From Bowdeniella nasicola (GTDB lineage Bacteria > Actinomycetota > Actinomycetes > Actinomycetales > Actinomycetaceae): a stretch of 64,000 nucleotides of DNA. The first letter of the stretch is position 1. Every line of letters begins with the position of its first letter. The notes under the pieces are model-generated. The model worked only from the letters and a program-made list of their open reading frames with translations. It did not search any database and had not been told where the DNA came from. A program made the position numbers and the translations under genes. This document shows positions 7,377 to 16,725 of this stretch, piece by piece. The DNA is taken from the NCBI GenBank assembly GCA_030537895.1, contig JAUNVA010000003.1, forward strand, positions 45,605 to 109,604, written 5' to 3'.

Positions 7377-9344
7377 CTAGAGGTCTTCGGGGTCCATTGT
7401 GGCACTGATCGGCGTCTCGCCTCGTGCGCTGCGGCGACGCAGCACGGTCGCTACCTCGCGGCGCAGCGCCGCGGCGCCCGCGGGCGGGACGCGAACGAGG
7501 AGCCGATCGGTGTGTTCGTCGAGGGCGACGGGGCCGAGCACTTCGGTTCCGGGCGTCACCTCCGCGAGATCGCGGGCCACCTGGGTAAGAGCCGAACGCG
7601 GCGCGGTGAATTCGGCGACGGTCGCGACGGGGGGCAGGTGTAGCTGTGCGCGCTCGGCGAGCAGGCGCTCCGCGTAACCCGCGCCGTCCGCCCGGATCAA
7701 CGCTTGGGCAAGCGGCTCGTCGAGATGGCCGGTGAGCACCATGCGCCCACCGTCTCCTCCCGGAGCGACAAGGGCGGCCGCCCACGAGAGTTGGCTCATT
7801 ACCTGACTGGGGGCGGACAGTTCGGTCCGTGCCGTGAGGGCCGCCCCGTCGAGCAGGACGGCGCAGCGGTAGCCACCGTCCGCGAGGGGAACGGCACCGA
7901 GGGTCGCGACAACAATCGCGGGTTTTGCGGATATCTTCTCGACAATCCCCGTGCGAGCGCCCGACAGCCGAATGAGGACCCCTGGGAAAGCCCGTCCGAG
8001 TTCCTCTGCGGTCCGTTCGGACCCGATGGTGCCCGCCCGCCACGCCGCTGACTCACACAGGGGGCAACTCCAGCGGGTAATGAGGTGGTCGGCCCACGCG
8101 CACCGGAGTCGGGCAGGAGCACTGGCCTGAACGGGTCCACCGCATTCGGGGCAGCGCGCGAGGGCCCGGCAGCGTTCGCAGCGTACCGCCTGGATGTAGC
8201 CACCACGCGGGACGATAACGAGAACGGGCCCCGTCTCCAAGCCTTCACGCAGTAGCCGGAATGCCTGGGAGGGCAGGCGCTGGGGCGGACCGGAGCGCGG
8301 ATCGCCCACGAGCACGCGCGGCCCGAGAGCACGCTGTGCCGCTCGGGTGGGCGCGTAGGATTCCGCCTCGCCACGGTGCACTAGGAGGTGTGCCTGGGGG
8401 GAGCGTGCCATCGAGACGAGCGCCGTGGCGCCGGCGCGCGCGACAGCGATCCGCCACACGTGTGGGCGGGGCGCGTGTCGCTCACGCAGGAGAGGATCCG
8501 CTTCGTCGACGACGATGGTGAGGCCGAGGTTGGGCAGCGGAGCCCACACCGCCGACCGGGTGCCAACCACGACGTCGACCTGGCCGAGGAGGGCGAGAAG
8601 GAAGGCGCGGTAGCGCTTGGCCGGGGTCTGGCTTGACTGGTAGTCGATCGCCCGTATCCCCGCCTCGGTGAGCGCGGCGACCATGGTCGCGACGTGGCGT
8701 GCGGCGGGCACGACGACGAGCGCGCGCCGAGCCGAGGCGAGGGCGGAGATCACCAATTCGAGAACCTGGTAAAACCAGCGGGGTCGGTCCCCGAGCACGC
8801 CGGGCAGCAGGTCGATGACGGCGGTCGGGTTTGCGCCGGCAGCGATCCGCTCGAGGAGACGGACCCCGCCCTCGTAGGCGCGGAAGAGCTCGCTACCTGG
8901 TGGCCGTGGTGGGGCCACGGTGAGTGGAGCGCCCACGTGGGCGCACACCGCCTGCTCGGTGCGGGCGTGGCGAGGTGGGATCGCGAGGCGCGCGACGTCG
9001 GGGAAGGTGCCCGCGTAGTGGGTGGCGATGTCCTCGATCACCTGCGTCACCTCGGCGGTGAGGACCGGCAGGTCGGAGACAAGTGAGCGCAGGTCGCGCA
9101 GCTGGCCCGCGTGCGCGGTGCCATCGGAGATCCCCACAATAAAGCCAGAGCGGTCCCGAGAGCCGAATCGGGCGGTGATGCGTTGTCCGACCTCGGCTCG
9201 CACCGCGAGTGGCTCGGGCAGCGCGTAATCGAAGACCTGATCGAGGTGTGCCGCGGGCAGATCAAGCCGGACCTGGGCCACGGGGCCCTGGTGGGTCGCG
9301 GGTTTCGGCAGCGCGAGACCCGGCAGTTCCGGCTGACTGGTCAT
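7377..9344 (-). CDS. priA: Probable replication-restart protein PriA, helicase motifs degenerate
   Basis: A 655-residue PriA homologue of the actinobacterial kind. The N-terminal 3'-DNA-binding domain (VRLDLPAAHLDQVFDYALPE) is present. The zinc-binding cysteine cluster at about residues 389-430 (CERC, CPEC, C, CPLC) is intact. The Walker A position reads LPGVLGDRPRW near residue 180 instead of G-x-x-G-x-G-K-T, and motif II reads VVDEADPLL. It therefore probably keeps DNA and primosome binding but not ATP-driven unwinding, as is common in actinobacteria. Confidence 0.9.
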   Translation of the reverse strand: MTSQPELPGLALPKPATHQGPVAQVRLDLPAAHLDQVFDYALPEPLAVRAEVGQRITARFGSRDRSGFIVGISDGTAHAGQLRDLRSLVSDLPVLTAEVTQVIEDIATHYAGTFPDVARLAIPPRHARTEQAVCAHVGAPLTVAPPRPPGSELFRAYEGGVRLLERIAAGANPTAVIDLLPGVLGDRPRWFYQVLELVISALASARRALVVVPAARHVATMVAALTEAGIRAIDYQSSQTPAKRYRAFLLALLGQVDVVVGTRSAVWAPLPNLGLTIVVDEADPLLRERHAPRPHVWRIAVARAGATALVSMARSPQAHLLVHRGEAESYAPTRAAQRALGPRVLVGDPRSGPPQRLPSQAFRLLREGLETGPVLVIVPRGGYIQAVRCERCRALARCPECGGPVQASAPARLRCAWADHLITRWSCPLCESAAWRAGTIGSERTAEELGRAFPGVLIRLSGARTGIVEKISAKPAIVVATLGAVPLADGGYRCAVLLDGAALTARTELSAPSQVMSQLSWAAALVAPGGDGGRMVLTGHLDEPLAQALIRADGAGYAERLLAERAQLHLPPVATVAEFTAPRSALTQVARDLAEVTPGTEVLGPVALDEHTDRLLVRVPPAGAAALRREVATVLRRRSARGETPISATMDPEDL

Positions 9345-9401
9345 GCACCCATAGAATCACGAACCACCGACACGGTGGCCGGTCGCGGCCCGAGAGCTGC
9401 C

Positions 9402-10607
9402 TCAGGCCCGCCCGGCCGCCTCCCGCAGGGCATCGGCGCGATCCGTACGCTCCCAGGTGAACGTCGGCAATTCGCGGCCGAAATGTCCGTAGGCCGCCGT
9501 CTCGCGGTAGATGGGCCGCAGGAGGTCGAGGTCTCGAATGATCGCGGCCGGCCGCAGGTCGAAAACCTCACGGATGGCCGACTCCAGGTCTCGCTCGGAG
9601 ACGGTGCCCGTCCCGAAGGTCTCCACGTAAAGGCCGACCGGGTTGGCCTTACCGATGGCGTAGGCTACCTGCACCTCGCAGCGCTCCGCGAGGCCCGCGG
9701 CGACGACGTTCTTCGCCACCCACCGCATAGCGTAGGCGCCCGAACGGTCCACCTTCGAGGGATCCTTACCGGAGAAGGCGCCACCTCCGTGGCGAGCCAT
9801 GCCACCGTAGGTGTCGACAATGATCTTGCGGCCCGTAAGGCCGGCATCGCCCTTCGGTCCCCCGACCACGAATGAGCCCGACGGGTTGACGAGCACATCG
9901 AGCGCGGAGGTGTCGAGGTCGAGGTCGGCCTCGGCGAGGACCGGGTCAATCACGTGGACGCGGAGCACTTCGGCGAGCTCGTCCTGGCTGACCTCGGCAC
10001 TGTGCTGAGTAGACAGAACCACGGTCGCGAGGCTCGCGGGACGGTCGCCGTCGTAGCCGATCGTGACCTGAGACTTGCCGTCCGGGTAGAGTCCGGCCAC
10101 GGTCCCGTCCTTCCGCACCGCGGTGAGACGTTCGGTGAGTCGGTGGGCCAGGTGGATTGGCAGAGGCATGAGTTCGGGCGTGTCAGTACACGCATAGCCG
10201 AACATGAGGCCCTGGTCCCCCGCACCCTGAGCGGCCAGCAGGTCGGTAGCCCCCTCCCGGTGCTCGACCGATTTGTCAACGCCGGCCGCGATCTCGCCGG
10301 ACTGCTGACCGATGGACACACATACCCCGCACGACTCGGCGTCGAAGCTCGCCTCCGAGGATGTGTAACCGATCTCGCGGATTGTGTGGCGCACGAGGTG
10401 GGGGATCTCCACATAGGCGGTGGTGGAAAGCTCACCGACGACGTGCACGAGCCCAGTCGTGGCGAGTGTTTCAATCGCGACGCGGGCGTGAGGATCCTCC
10501 GCGAGGACCGCATCAACGATCGCATCAGAGATCTGGTCACAGACCTTATCCGGGTGGCCCTCAGTTACCGATTCGGACGTAAAGAGACGGGACGCGTTAG
10601 CACTCAC
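9402..10607 (-). CDS. metK: S-adenosylmethionine synthetase
   Basis: Makes S-adenosylmethionine from methionine and ATP. The 401-residue product starts [20 protein letters not shown], whose HPDK motif binds ATP. It also has the P-loop-like [19 protein letters not shown]. The start is GTG (10605-10607) with no ribosome site. A TACACT hexamer lies 6 bases upstream, the spacing of a leaderless actinobacterial transcript. It precedes priA by 57 bases. Confidence 0.97.
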   Translation of the reverse strand: MSANASRLFTSESVTEGHPDKVCDQISDAIVDAVLAEDPHARVAIETLATTGLVHVVGELSTTAYVEIPHLVRHTIREIGYTSSEASFDAESCGVCVSIGQQSGEIAAGVDKSVEHREGATDLLAAQGAGDQGLMFGYACTDTPELMPLPIHLAHRLTERLTAVRKDGTVAGLYPDGKSQVTIGYDGDRPASLATVVLSTQHSAEVSQDELAEVLRVHVIDPVLAEADLDLDTSALDVLVNPSGSFVVGGPKGDAGLTGRKIIVDTYGGMARHGGGAFSGKDPSKVDRSGAYAMRWVAKNVVAAGLAERCEVQVAYAIGKANPVGLYVETFGTGTVSERDLESAIREVFDLRPAAIIRDLDLLRPIYRETAAYGHFGRELPTFTWERTDRADALREAAGRA

Positions 10608-10613
10608 CGGGCC

Positions 10614-10619
10614 AGTGTA
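10614..10619 (-). promoter_or_regulatory. -10 element of a leaderless metK promoter
   Basis: TACACT on the minus strand fits the actinobacterial TAnnnT -10 pattern and sits 6 bases before the metK GTG. Transcription would therefore begin at the start codon itself. No convincing -35 hexamer is visible, and there is no Shine-Dalgarno sequence between. Confidence 0.55.
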
Positions 10620-10683
10620 ACGCCCTGCTCCGACCAGCGCCTGATCGGGCCGGATCTCGAAGCGCCCACATCACGCGCGCCCG

Positions 10684-11946
10684 TCACCGGTCTCGCGCTG
10701 ATCGCTCACTCTCGGACGACGCTGCACGCTCCTCGATCACAGCCCTCCACAGCAGTCGAGCGACGTCGTCCTTCGTCCCTCCGCCCTCGGCCACGCACTG
10801 TCCATCCGGGCGCACGATCGTCACGTGGTTGGTTTCTCGCCCAAAACCCTGCCCTGCCGAGACGTCGTTGATGGCGAGGAGGTGGGCGCCCTTGCGGGCC
10901 GCTTTCCGCCGACCATGGGTGAGGGCGTCACTCGTCTCGTCGCCCGTCTCAGCCGCAAACCCCACGACCGTGAGGCCTGTGTAGGCTGCCTGCACGACGC
11001 TGGCCAGAATATCGGGATTGGGCACCAGTTCGAGCGTGAGCGATTCCGCCCCAGCCTTCTTGTGCTTGTAGCGTCCCACCTCCCGGGGGCGGTAGTCCGC
11101 GACGGCTGCCGCCATGATGAGCACATCACAGCGGGGCGCTTCCGCATGCACGTGCGCATTCAGCTCGGCGGCACTCTCAACGTCGACGACGCGCACCTCG
11201 GGTGCGAGCCGTGCCCGCACCTGTGGGGAAATGTTGGCCGCCAAGAGGTGAACCTCAGCTCCGGATCGGGCGGCCACGTTCGCGAGCGCGACGCCCTGGC
11301 GACCCGAGGAACGGTTAGCGAGGTAGCGGACCGGGTCCAGGGCCTCGCGGGTACCGCCAGCACTCACGAGGACGCGCAGGCCGGCGAGTTCGGGAATCGC
11401 CGGCTCCAACAGGCCCGTGGCAAAGGCGAGGATCTGCTCGGGCTCGGGCAACCGTCCGGGTCCCGAATCACGGCCGGTCAGGCGCCCTGTCGCGGGCGGC
11501 ATGATCACGGCGCCACGCTGCCTGAGCGTCTCAAGATTGGCCTGGACCGCGGGGTGCTGCCACATCTCGGTGTGCATGGCGGGGCAGATCGCAAGGGGCG
11601 CGCGCGTGGCAAGCGCCGTCGCGGTGAGAAGGTTATCGGCGAAACCGGCGGCCAGTTTTGCGATGGTGTGCGCCGTTGCGGGCACCACGAGCACGAGATC
11701 GGCCCGCTGGCCGAGCTCCACGTGGTCGACGTTCTCCGAGTGGTCGAAAACCTCGGTTCCGATCCGATGGTGCGAGAGGGCCTGCCAGGTGGCGGTACCG
11801 ACCATGCGCAGCGCAGACGAGGTAGGAACGACGTGTACATCGTGGCCCGCCTCGGCGAGGCCGCGCAGCACGTGCACGGCCTTATACGCAGCGATCCCGC
11901 CACACACACCAAGAACGATGGTGCGCGGGCGGGACGGGGAGGTCAT
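10684..11946 (-). CDS. coaBC: Bifunctional phosphopantothenoylcysteine decarboxylase/ligase
   Basis: A 420-residue fusion making 4'-phosphopantetheine for coenzyme A. The N-terminal CoaC flavoprotein part (about 1-185) has GGIAAYKA and PAMHTEMW. The C-terminal CoaB part has [30 protein letters not shown] and the dimer lysine region KHKKAG. Its start overlaps the end of rpoZ by 4 bases, as in many actinobacteria. Confidence 0.96.
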   Translation of the reverse strand: MTSPSRPRTIVLGVCGGIAAYKAVHVLRGLAEAGHDVHVVPTSSALRMVGTATWQALSHHRIGTEVFDHSENVDHVELGQRADLVLVVPATAHTIAKLAAGFADNLLTATALATRAPLAICPAMHTEMWQHPAVQANLETLRQRGAVIMPPATGRLTGRDSGPGRLPEPEQILAFATGLLEPAIPELAGLRVLVSAGGTREALDPVRYLANRSSGRQGVALANVAARSGAEVHLLAANISPQVRARLAPEVRVVDVESAAELNAHVHAEAPRCDVLIMAAAVADYRPREVGRYKHKKAGAESLTLELVPNPDILASVVQAAYTGLTVVGFAAETGDETSDALTHGRRKAARKGAHLLAINDVSAGQGFGRETNHVTIVRPDGQCVAEGGGTKDDVARLLWRAVIEERAASSESERSARDR

Positions 11947-12215
11947 TTGGCCTCGTCAGCCTGCTGTTCGAGGGTAAGAAGGCCCTCGTTGATCTCACGC
12001 ATTGCGATCGAAAGCGACTTGTCTTCCTGGGCCGCCTCCACGAGGGGGCCGATAGAGACCATCATGTTGTCTTCGAGCTGCGCGTTGTAGGCGTTGATCT
12101 GGCGGGCGCGCTTGGCGGCGTAGACGACGAGCGCGTACTTCGATTCCACCGCCTCGAGGAGGTCATCGATCGGCGGGTTCGTAATGCCGGTCGGATTGGC
12201 GACGGTTCCTGACAC
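11943..12215 (-). CDS. rpoZ: RNA polymerase omega subunit
   Basis: A 90-residue omega subunit that helps assemble RNA polymerase by holding the beta' subunit. The core [20 protein letters not shown] near residues 28-47 is the family signature. GTG start at 12213-12215. It sits between gmk and coaBC, the conserved actinobacterial order. Confidence 0.93.
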   Translation of the reverse strand: MSGTVANPTGITNPPIDDLLEAVESKYALVVYAAKRARQINAYNAQLEDNMMVSIGPLVEAAQEDKSLSIAMREINEGLLTLEQQADEAK

Positions 12216-12251
12216 TTCAGGTACGACCTTTCTTCGAGTCTTCGGGTCGAT

Positions 12252-12833
12252 TCACTGTATCAAACCGAGCACGTGGGCAAGCTGTGTGGCGGCCGAATCG
12301 ACGGTGTCATTCACCACGACGTGGTCGAATTCGTCGATCGCGTCGAGTTCGACCTCCGCGGTGCGGAGCCGACGTTCGATCTCCTGTGCACTCTCCGTCT
12401 CGCGGCCGCGCAGGCGCGCCTCCAATTCGGCGCGGCTCGGTGGAGCAAGAAACACGAAGTGGGCCTCGGGCATGGTCTCGCGAACCTGACGCGCTCCCTG
12501 CAGATCGATCTCCAACACGACCGGGAGCCCCGCTGCGAGGCGCTCCTCGACGGGCTCGCGTGGAGTCCCATAGCGCTCCGTTTCGTGGACCCAGGCCCAC
12601 TCGAGCATGCCGCCTGAGTCCACCAGCTCGGTGAAGCGCTCCGGCGTAATGAAGAAATAGTGTTCGCCGTCGCGCTCGCCCGGGCGTGGCTCGCGCGTCG
12701 TCGCGGAGACTGAACACCACACAGACGGAAAGCGTCGCCGCAGCTGCGCGATGACCGTTCCCTTCCCGACGCCGGAAGGTCCGACCAACACGAGAACGCT
12801 CCCGCGCGGCGGGTTCACTGCTGTGGGTGCCAT
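12252..12833 (-). CDS. gmk: Guanylate kinase
   Basis: Phosphorylates GMP to GDP. The 193-residue product has the P-loop GPSGVGKGT, the GMP-binding SATTREPRPGE and HYFFITPE. Its ATG lies 9 bases after the pyrF stop, so it is probably transcribed with pyrF. Length is normal. Confidence 0.97.
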   Translation of the reverse strand: MAPTAVNPPRGSVLVLVGPSGVGKGTVIAQLRRRFPSVWCSVSATTREPRPGERDGEHYFFITPERFTELVDSGGMLEWAWVHETERYGTPREPVEERLAAGLPVVLEIDLQGARQVRETMPEAHFVFLAPPSRAELEARLRGRETESAQEIERRLRTAEVELDAIDEFDHVVVNDTVDSAATQLAHVLGLIQ

Positions 12834-12842
12834 AGCTCTAGC

Positions 12843-13688
12843 CTAGTGGCCGCGCAGTTCGGTGAGGACGGTGTCACGCGCCCTCGCGAGACCGCCCGGT
12901 CCGGCCGCAAGGATCGTCCGGGAGGCAGCCGCGAGTACCCTCGAGGACCCGAACACGTCTGCGCATTCGCGCGCCCCAGCCCCCTGTGCGCCGACGCCCG
13001 GCGCCAGGTGAATCCCATTAAATTCTGTGAGATCGATACCGAGGCGCCGGGCGGCATCCCCGATGGTGGCGCCGACAACGGTGCCGATGGGTCCAACATT
13101 GGTGCTGCTCGCTGCGCAGATCCGCGCATTGGTGGCTGCGGCGGCCGCAAGGATATCGCCCGCGACCGTTCCGGTGGGGGTGCGCGCGTGCTGAACGCTC
13201 GCCCCTTCCGGGTTGGAGGTGAGCACCAGGACGAAGAGGGCCCGGTCGTGTTCCTCGGCCAGATCGAGCGCGGGGGCGAGGGATCCAAAACCAAGATAGG
13301 GGCTCAGGGTGAGGGCGTCCGCTTCGAAGGGCGCCCCCGGGCGCAGGACCGCATTGGCGTAGCCCGCCATGGTCGAGCCGATATCGCCACGCTTCGCGTC
13401 CAGGATCGTGAAGTGGCCCCGTTCGCGGGCCCGCCCCAAGCAGTCTTCAAGCGCGGCATAGCCGGCGGCGCCATACGATTCGAAGAACGCGACCTGAGGT
13501 TTGAGGGCCGCCACCCCATCTGCGAGTTCGTCGACGACGATCTGGGCGAAGTCGCGTACGCCCTGTGCTGAGACGGGCAGGCCCCAGTTCTCCAACAGGT
13601 GCGGATGCGGATCGATACCGACGCACAGCGGTCCGTAGCGTTCCATTCGCTTCGCCAGTCGGGCTCCCGCGTTCACACGCGCGTTCAT
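12843..13688 (-). CDS. pyrF: Orotidine 5'-phosphate decarboxylase (type 2)
   Basis: Converts OMP to UMP, the last step of de novo UMP synthesis. The 281-residue product has LCVGIDPHPHLL, the catalytic ILDAKRGDIGSTM and LAPGVGAQGA. The frame is open to 13721, but the ATG at 13686-13688 has a clear ribosome site (GAGGAG, 5 bases before) and matches the family start. pyrC lies upstream across a strong hairpin; the carA-carB pair often found between them is missing here. Confidence 0.94.
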   Translation of the reverse strand: MNARVNAGARLAKRMERYGPLCVGIDPHPHLLENWGLPVSAQGVRDFAQIVVDELADGVAALKPQVAFFESYGAAGYAALEDCLGRARERGHFTILDAKRGDIGSTMAGYANAVLRPGAPFEADALTLSPYLGFGSLAPALDLAEEHDRALFVLVLTSNPEGASVQHARTPTGTVAGDILAAAAATNARICAASSTNVGPIGTVVGATIGDAARRLGIDLTEFNGIHLAPGVGAQGAGARECADVFGSSRVLAAASRTILAAGPGGLARARDTVLTELRGH

Positions 13689-13707
13689 CAATTCTCCTCG
13701 GGACGGC

Positions 13708-13735
13708 GCGGGGCCGGACACAGCTCCGGCCCCGC
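13708..13735 (-). terminator. Hairpin between pyrC and pyrF
   Basis: A perfect 11-bp inverted repeat (GCGGGGCCGGA with TCCGGCCCCGC, 6-base loop) lies 10 bases after the pyrC stop. No T-run follows, so it may be a weak terminator, an RNA-stability element or an attenuator that lowers read-through into pyrF-gmk. Confidence 0.55.
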
Positions 13736-13745
13736 GCAGTAGGGG

Positions 13746-15050
13746 TTAGGACTGGGTGACAGGCTCACCGTCGAGCACGGTCGCGCGACCGCGCAGGAAC
13801 GTTGCCGTGACGCGGCCGGGCAATTCCATGCCCGCATACGGCGTGTTGTGCGAGCGCGAATACTGGGCCTCGGGGTCGATGACGCGCGTGACGGACGGAT
13901 CGTAGAGGGTGATGTTCGCCGGGTTACCGACCTCGATCGGCAGTCCATGCCCCTCCAGGCGTCCGATCCGGGCCGGCTCATAGGACAGGACCCGGGCGAC
14001 GTCGCTCCATGTGAAGCGCCCCGTATCGACCATGACCTTCTGCACGATCGACAGGGCGGTCTCCAGCCCGATCATGCCGAACGCGCCGGCCGCCCACTCG
14101 CAGTCCTTGTCCTCGCGGGCGTGCGGTGCATGGTCCGTGCCGACGATATCGATCGTCCCGTCCGCAAGGCCCTGGGTGACCGCGTCGATGTCCTTGTGGG
14201 TGCGCAGCGGCGGGTTCACCTTGAAGATCGGATCGTAACTGCGGGCTCGTTCGTCGGTCAGCAGGATGTGGTGTGGAGTGGCCTCAGCCGTGACCTTGAT
14301 GCCACGGGCCTTCGCCTCCCTGACGAGGCGCACGGATCCGGCCGTCGACAGGTGACAGATGTGCAGGCGTGAGTCGACGTGTTCAGCAAGCAGAATGTCG
14401 CGCGCGACAATCGCCTCTTCGGCGACCGAAGGCCAGCCCGCCAAACCAATCTCAGCCGAGACGACGCCCTCATTCATCTGAGCCCCCTCGGTGAGGCGGG
14501 GCTCCTGAGCGTGCTGCGCAACGACGCCATCGAAAGCCTTCACGTATTCGAGGGCGCGACGCATGAGGACCGGGTCGTGCACACACATACCGTCATCGGA
14601 AAACACGCGTACGCGGGCCTTCGACTGGGCCATCGCCCCAAGTTCGGCGAGACGTTCGCCCTTGAGTCCCACGGATACGGCGCCGACCGGAAAGACGTCG
14701 CACCAGCCGGCGTCCTGCCCGAGCCTCCACACCTGCTCGACGACGCCGGCCGTGTCCTGCACGGGGTTCGTATTCGCCATGGCGTGCACGGCAGTGAACC
14801 CGCCAACGGCCGCCGCGCGAGTGCCCGTTTCCACCGTCTCGGCATCCTCTCGGCCGGGCTCGCGCAGATGCGTATGCAGGTCAACGAGGCCGGGCAGCGC
14901 GATAAGGCCGGTGCCGTCCACACGCTTGCAGTCCTCCCCCGCCTCGGCGGAGGCCTCCGGACCGATGGCGCGGATCACACCGTCGGCAAGCAGCAGGTTG
15001 GTCGCCTTCCCGTCCAGGATGGACACGTTCTCGATGAGGTAGGTGGTCAT
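13746..15050 (-). CDS. pyrC: Dihydroorotase (class I)
   Basis: Cyclises carbamoyl-aspartate to dihydroorotate. The 434-residue amidohydrolase has zinc ligands in [10 protein letters not shown] (about residue 60), a substrate loop MANTNP, and [13 protein letters not shown] near residue 305. Its ATG overlaps the pyrB stop by 4 bases, so the two are coupled. Confidence 0.96.
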   Translation of the reverse strand: MTTYLIENVSILDGKATNLLLADGVIRAIGPEASAEAGEDCKRVDGTGLIALPGLVDLHTHLREPGREDAETVETGTRAAAVGGFTAVHAMANTNPVQDTAGVVEQVWRLGQDAGWCDVFPVGAVSVGLKGERLAELGAMAQSKARVRVFSDDGMCVHDPVLMRRALEYVKAFDGVVAQHAQEPRLTEGAQMNEGVVSAEIGLAGWPSVAEEAIVARDILLAEHVDSRLHICHLSTAGSVRLVREAKARGIKVTAEATPHHILLTDERARSYDPIFKVNPPLRTHKDIDAVTQGLADGTIDIVGTDHAPHAREDKDCEWAAGAFGMIGLETALSIVQKVMVDTGRFTWSDVARVLSYEPARIGRLEGHGLPIEVGNPANITLYDPSVTRVIDPEAQYSRSHNTPYAGMELPGRVTATFLRGRATVLDGEPVTQS

Positions 15051-16030
15051 GACAGCGGCTCCTCGCTCTTCTCGCCGGCCAGCAGGAGGTAGAGCGCGGC
15101 CATGCGAATGGATACGCCGTTGGCGACCTGCGGCAGCACGGTGGAGCGCTCCGCGTCGGCGGCGTCGGACGAAATTTCGAGGCCCCGGTTCATGGGGCCG
15201 GGGTGCATGATGATGGCATGCTCGGGCAGGCGATCCATGCGGTCCTTGTCTAGCCCGTAGACGCGGTGGTATTCGAGCGGCGAGGGAAAGTATCCACCGC
15301 CCGCGGCGCTCATCCGTTCTCGCTGCACGCGCAGCAACATGACGGCGTCGGGGCCCGCATCGATGGCGTCATCCAGGTCGTAGCTCACCCGCGCGCCCCA
15401 CGACTCGACACCGACCGGCAGGAGGGTCGGCGGGGCGACGAGGGTGACGGACGCACCCAGCGTCGACAGCAGCTCCACGTTCGAGCGGGCGACCCGCGAG
15501 TGCAGGATGTCGCCCACGATGACGACGCTGCAGCCCGCCAGATCCGTTCCCGCAGGCACGGGTGAACCGTCCATGGGGCCGGTGAGATAGCGGCGCATCG
15601 TGAACGCATCCAGCAGAGCCTGCGTCGGGTGCTGGTGCGTGCCGTCGCCCGCGTTCAGGACGGGAACATCGATCCAGTCGGTCGAGGCGAGGCGGTGAGG
15701 TGCGCCAGAGGCGGAGTGCCGAATCACGACACCGTCAATCCCCATCGCGTCCAGAGTCTGTGCGGTGTCTTTGAGTGATTCCCCCTTCGAAACTGAGGAG
15801 CCTTTCGCGGAGAAGTTGATGACGTCCGCACTCAACCGCTTCGCGGCTGCCTCAAAGGAGATCCGAGTGCGGGTGGAATCTTCGAAGAACAGGTTCACGA
15901 CGGTCTTACCGCGCAGTACCGGGAGCTTCTTCACCGTCCGGGCGCTGGTGGCCGCCATCTGCTCGGCAGTGTCGAGGATCAGGAGGGCGTCATCAAGCGA
16001 AAGATCCTTCGCGTTCAGCAGATGCTTCAT
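15047..16030 (-). CDS. pyrB: Aspartate carbamoyltransferase catalytic subunit
   Basis: Joins aspartate and carbamoyl phosphate, the committed pyrimidine step. The 327-residue product has the carbamoyl-phosphate site FEDSTRTR (about residue 52), the SSVSKGES loop, [14 protein letters not shown] and MHPGPMNRG. There is no pyrI regulatory subunit, as usual in actinobacteria. The start overlaps the pyrR stop by one base (TGATG). Confidence 0.97.
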   Translation of the reverse strand: MKHLLNAKDLSLDDALLILDTAEQMAATSARTVKKLPVLRGKTVVNLFFEDSTRTRISFEAAAKRLSADVINFSAKGSSVSKGESLKDTAQTLDAMGIDGVVIRHSASGAPHRLASTDWIDVPVLNAGDGTHQHPTQALLDAFTMRRYLTGPMDGSPVPAGTDLAGCSVVIVGDILHSRVARSNVELLSTLGASVTLVAPPTLLPVGVESWGARVSYDLDDAIDAGPDAVMLLRVQRERMSAAGGGYFPSPLEYHRVYGLDKDRMDRLPEHAIIMHPGPMNRGLEISSDAADAERSTVLPQVANGVSIRMAALYLLLAGEKSEEPLS

Positions 16031-16578
16031 CAGTGGGCTCCCCCCGAGATGTGTACGGCATCGTCGCCGTCGAGTTCACTGAGTGCGACCGAGACGTTCT
16101 CGGACCGCGAGGTCGGAAGGTTCTTCCCCACAAAGTCGGGGCGAATCGGCAACTCGCGATGGCCGCGGTCGACGAGAACCGCGAGCTGGACACGGCCGGG
16201 CCGACCGAGATCCGCGATTGCTTCGAGCGCGGCGCGAATGGTGCGCCCGGAGTAGAGGACGTCATCGACAAGGACGACCGTGCTGCCGTCGATCCCGCTC
16301 TCGGGAATCGTCGTCGTGCCAATCGTCATGGTCGGGCGGGTGTGGAGATCATCGCGGTAGGGCACGACGTCAAGGGTGCCGACGGCAACGTCGTAACCGA
16401 GGTTGGCCAAGATGGCGCCGAGGCGATTGGCCAACGGTACGCCGCGCGTGGGAATCCCGAGCAGAATGATGCCCTCACCCCCTTCGTTGCGTTCGATGAT
16501 CTCGTGTGCGATACGAGTGAGCGAGCGTGAGATGTCGGCTTTACCGAGCACCTGACGCCGCGCGGGTGTTGACACCAC
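16030..16578 (-). CDS. pyrR: Pyrimidine operon RNA-binding regulator PyrR
   Basis: A 182-residue phosphoribosyltransferase-fold protein. It binds pyr mRNA when UMP is plentiful and may have uracil phosphoribosyltransferase activity. The PRPP motif is [21 protein letters not shown] start at 16576-16578 with an AAGGAGA site 5 bases before. A PyrR-binding hairpin lies just upstream of that ribosome site, so the gene probably regulates its own operon at the level of translation. Confidence 0.95.
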   Translation of the reverse strand: MVSTPARRQVLGKADISRSLTRIAHEIIERNEGGEGIILLGIPTRGVPLANRLGAILANLGYDVAVGTLDVVPYRDDLHTRPTMTIGTTTIPESGIDGSTVVLVDDVLYSGRTIRAALEAIADLGRPGRVQLAVLVDRGHRELPIRPDFVGKNLPTSRSENVSVALSELDGDDAVHISGGAH

Positions 16579-16592
16579 GGGGGTCTCCTTCT

Positions 16593-16608
16593 CCGCCTCT
16601 CTGGACGG
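16593..16608 (-). promoter_or_regulatory. PyrR-binding RNA hairpin in the pyrR leader
   Basis: The RNA reads CCGUCCAGAGAGGCGG: two stacked helices around a bulged U and an AGAGA loop. It contains UCCAGAGAGGC, the conserved PyrR-binding loop sequence. The ribosome site AAGGAGA starts 3 bases downstream. That arrangement fits translational repression, as described for mycobacterial PyrR, rather than terminator control. Confidence 0.8.
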
Positions 16609-16632
16609 TGGTTAAAGGACTTGGGCGTGCTT

Positions 16633-16638
16633 AGCATA
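16633..16638 (-). promoter_or_regulatory. Putative -10 of the pyrR promoter
   Basis: TATGCT on the minus strand would place the transcript start about 48 bases before the pyrR GTG, so the leader would contain the whole PyrR hairpin. No good -35 hexamer is visible. This rests on the -10 alone. Confidence 0.35.
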
Positions 16639-16680
16639 CCCCGGTCAGCCGCCCACGTGGGCGCATGAGGCCATCGGAAA

Positions 16681-16720
16681 TACGCGGCCCCGCGGGAGGA
16701 GCTCACCTCCTACGGGGCCG
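16681..16720 (-). terminator. Terminator-like hairpin after nusB
   Basis: A perfect 10-bp outer stem (CGCGGCCCCG with CGGGGCCGCG) encloses a second inverted repeat (GGAGG with CCTCC). It starts 6 bases after the nusB stop and is followed by GTATTT. It separates the efp-nusB pair from the pyr operon. Confidence 0.7.
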
Positions 16721-16725
16721 CGGCA

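Noticed and set aside
10825-12090. 421-codon plus-strand frame across coaBC and rpoZ
   Set aside because: Antisense shadow of coaBC; composition driven by GC-rich third positions of the real gene.
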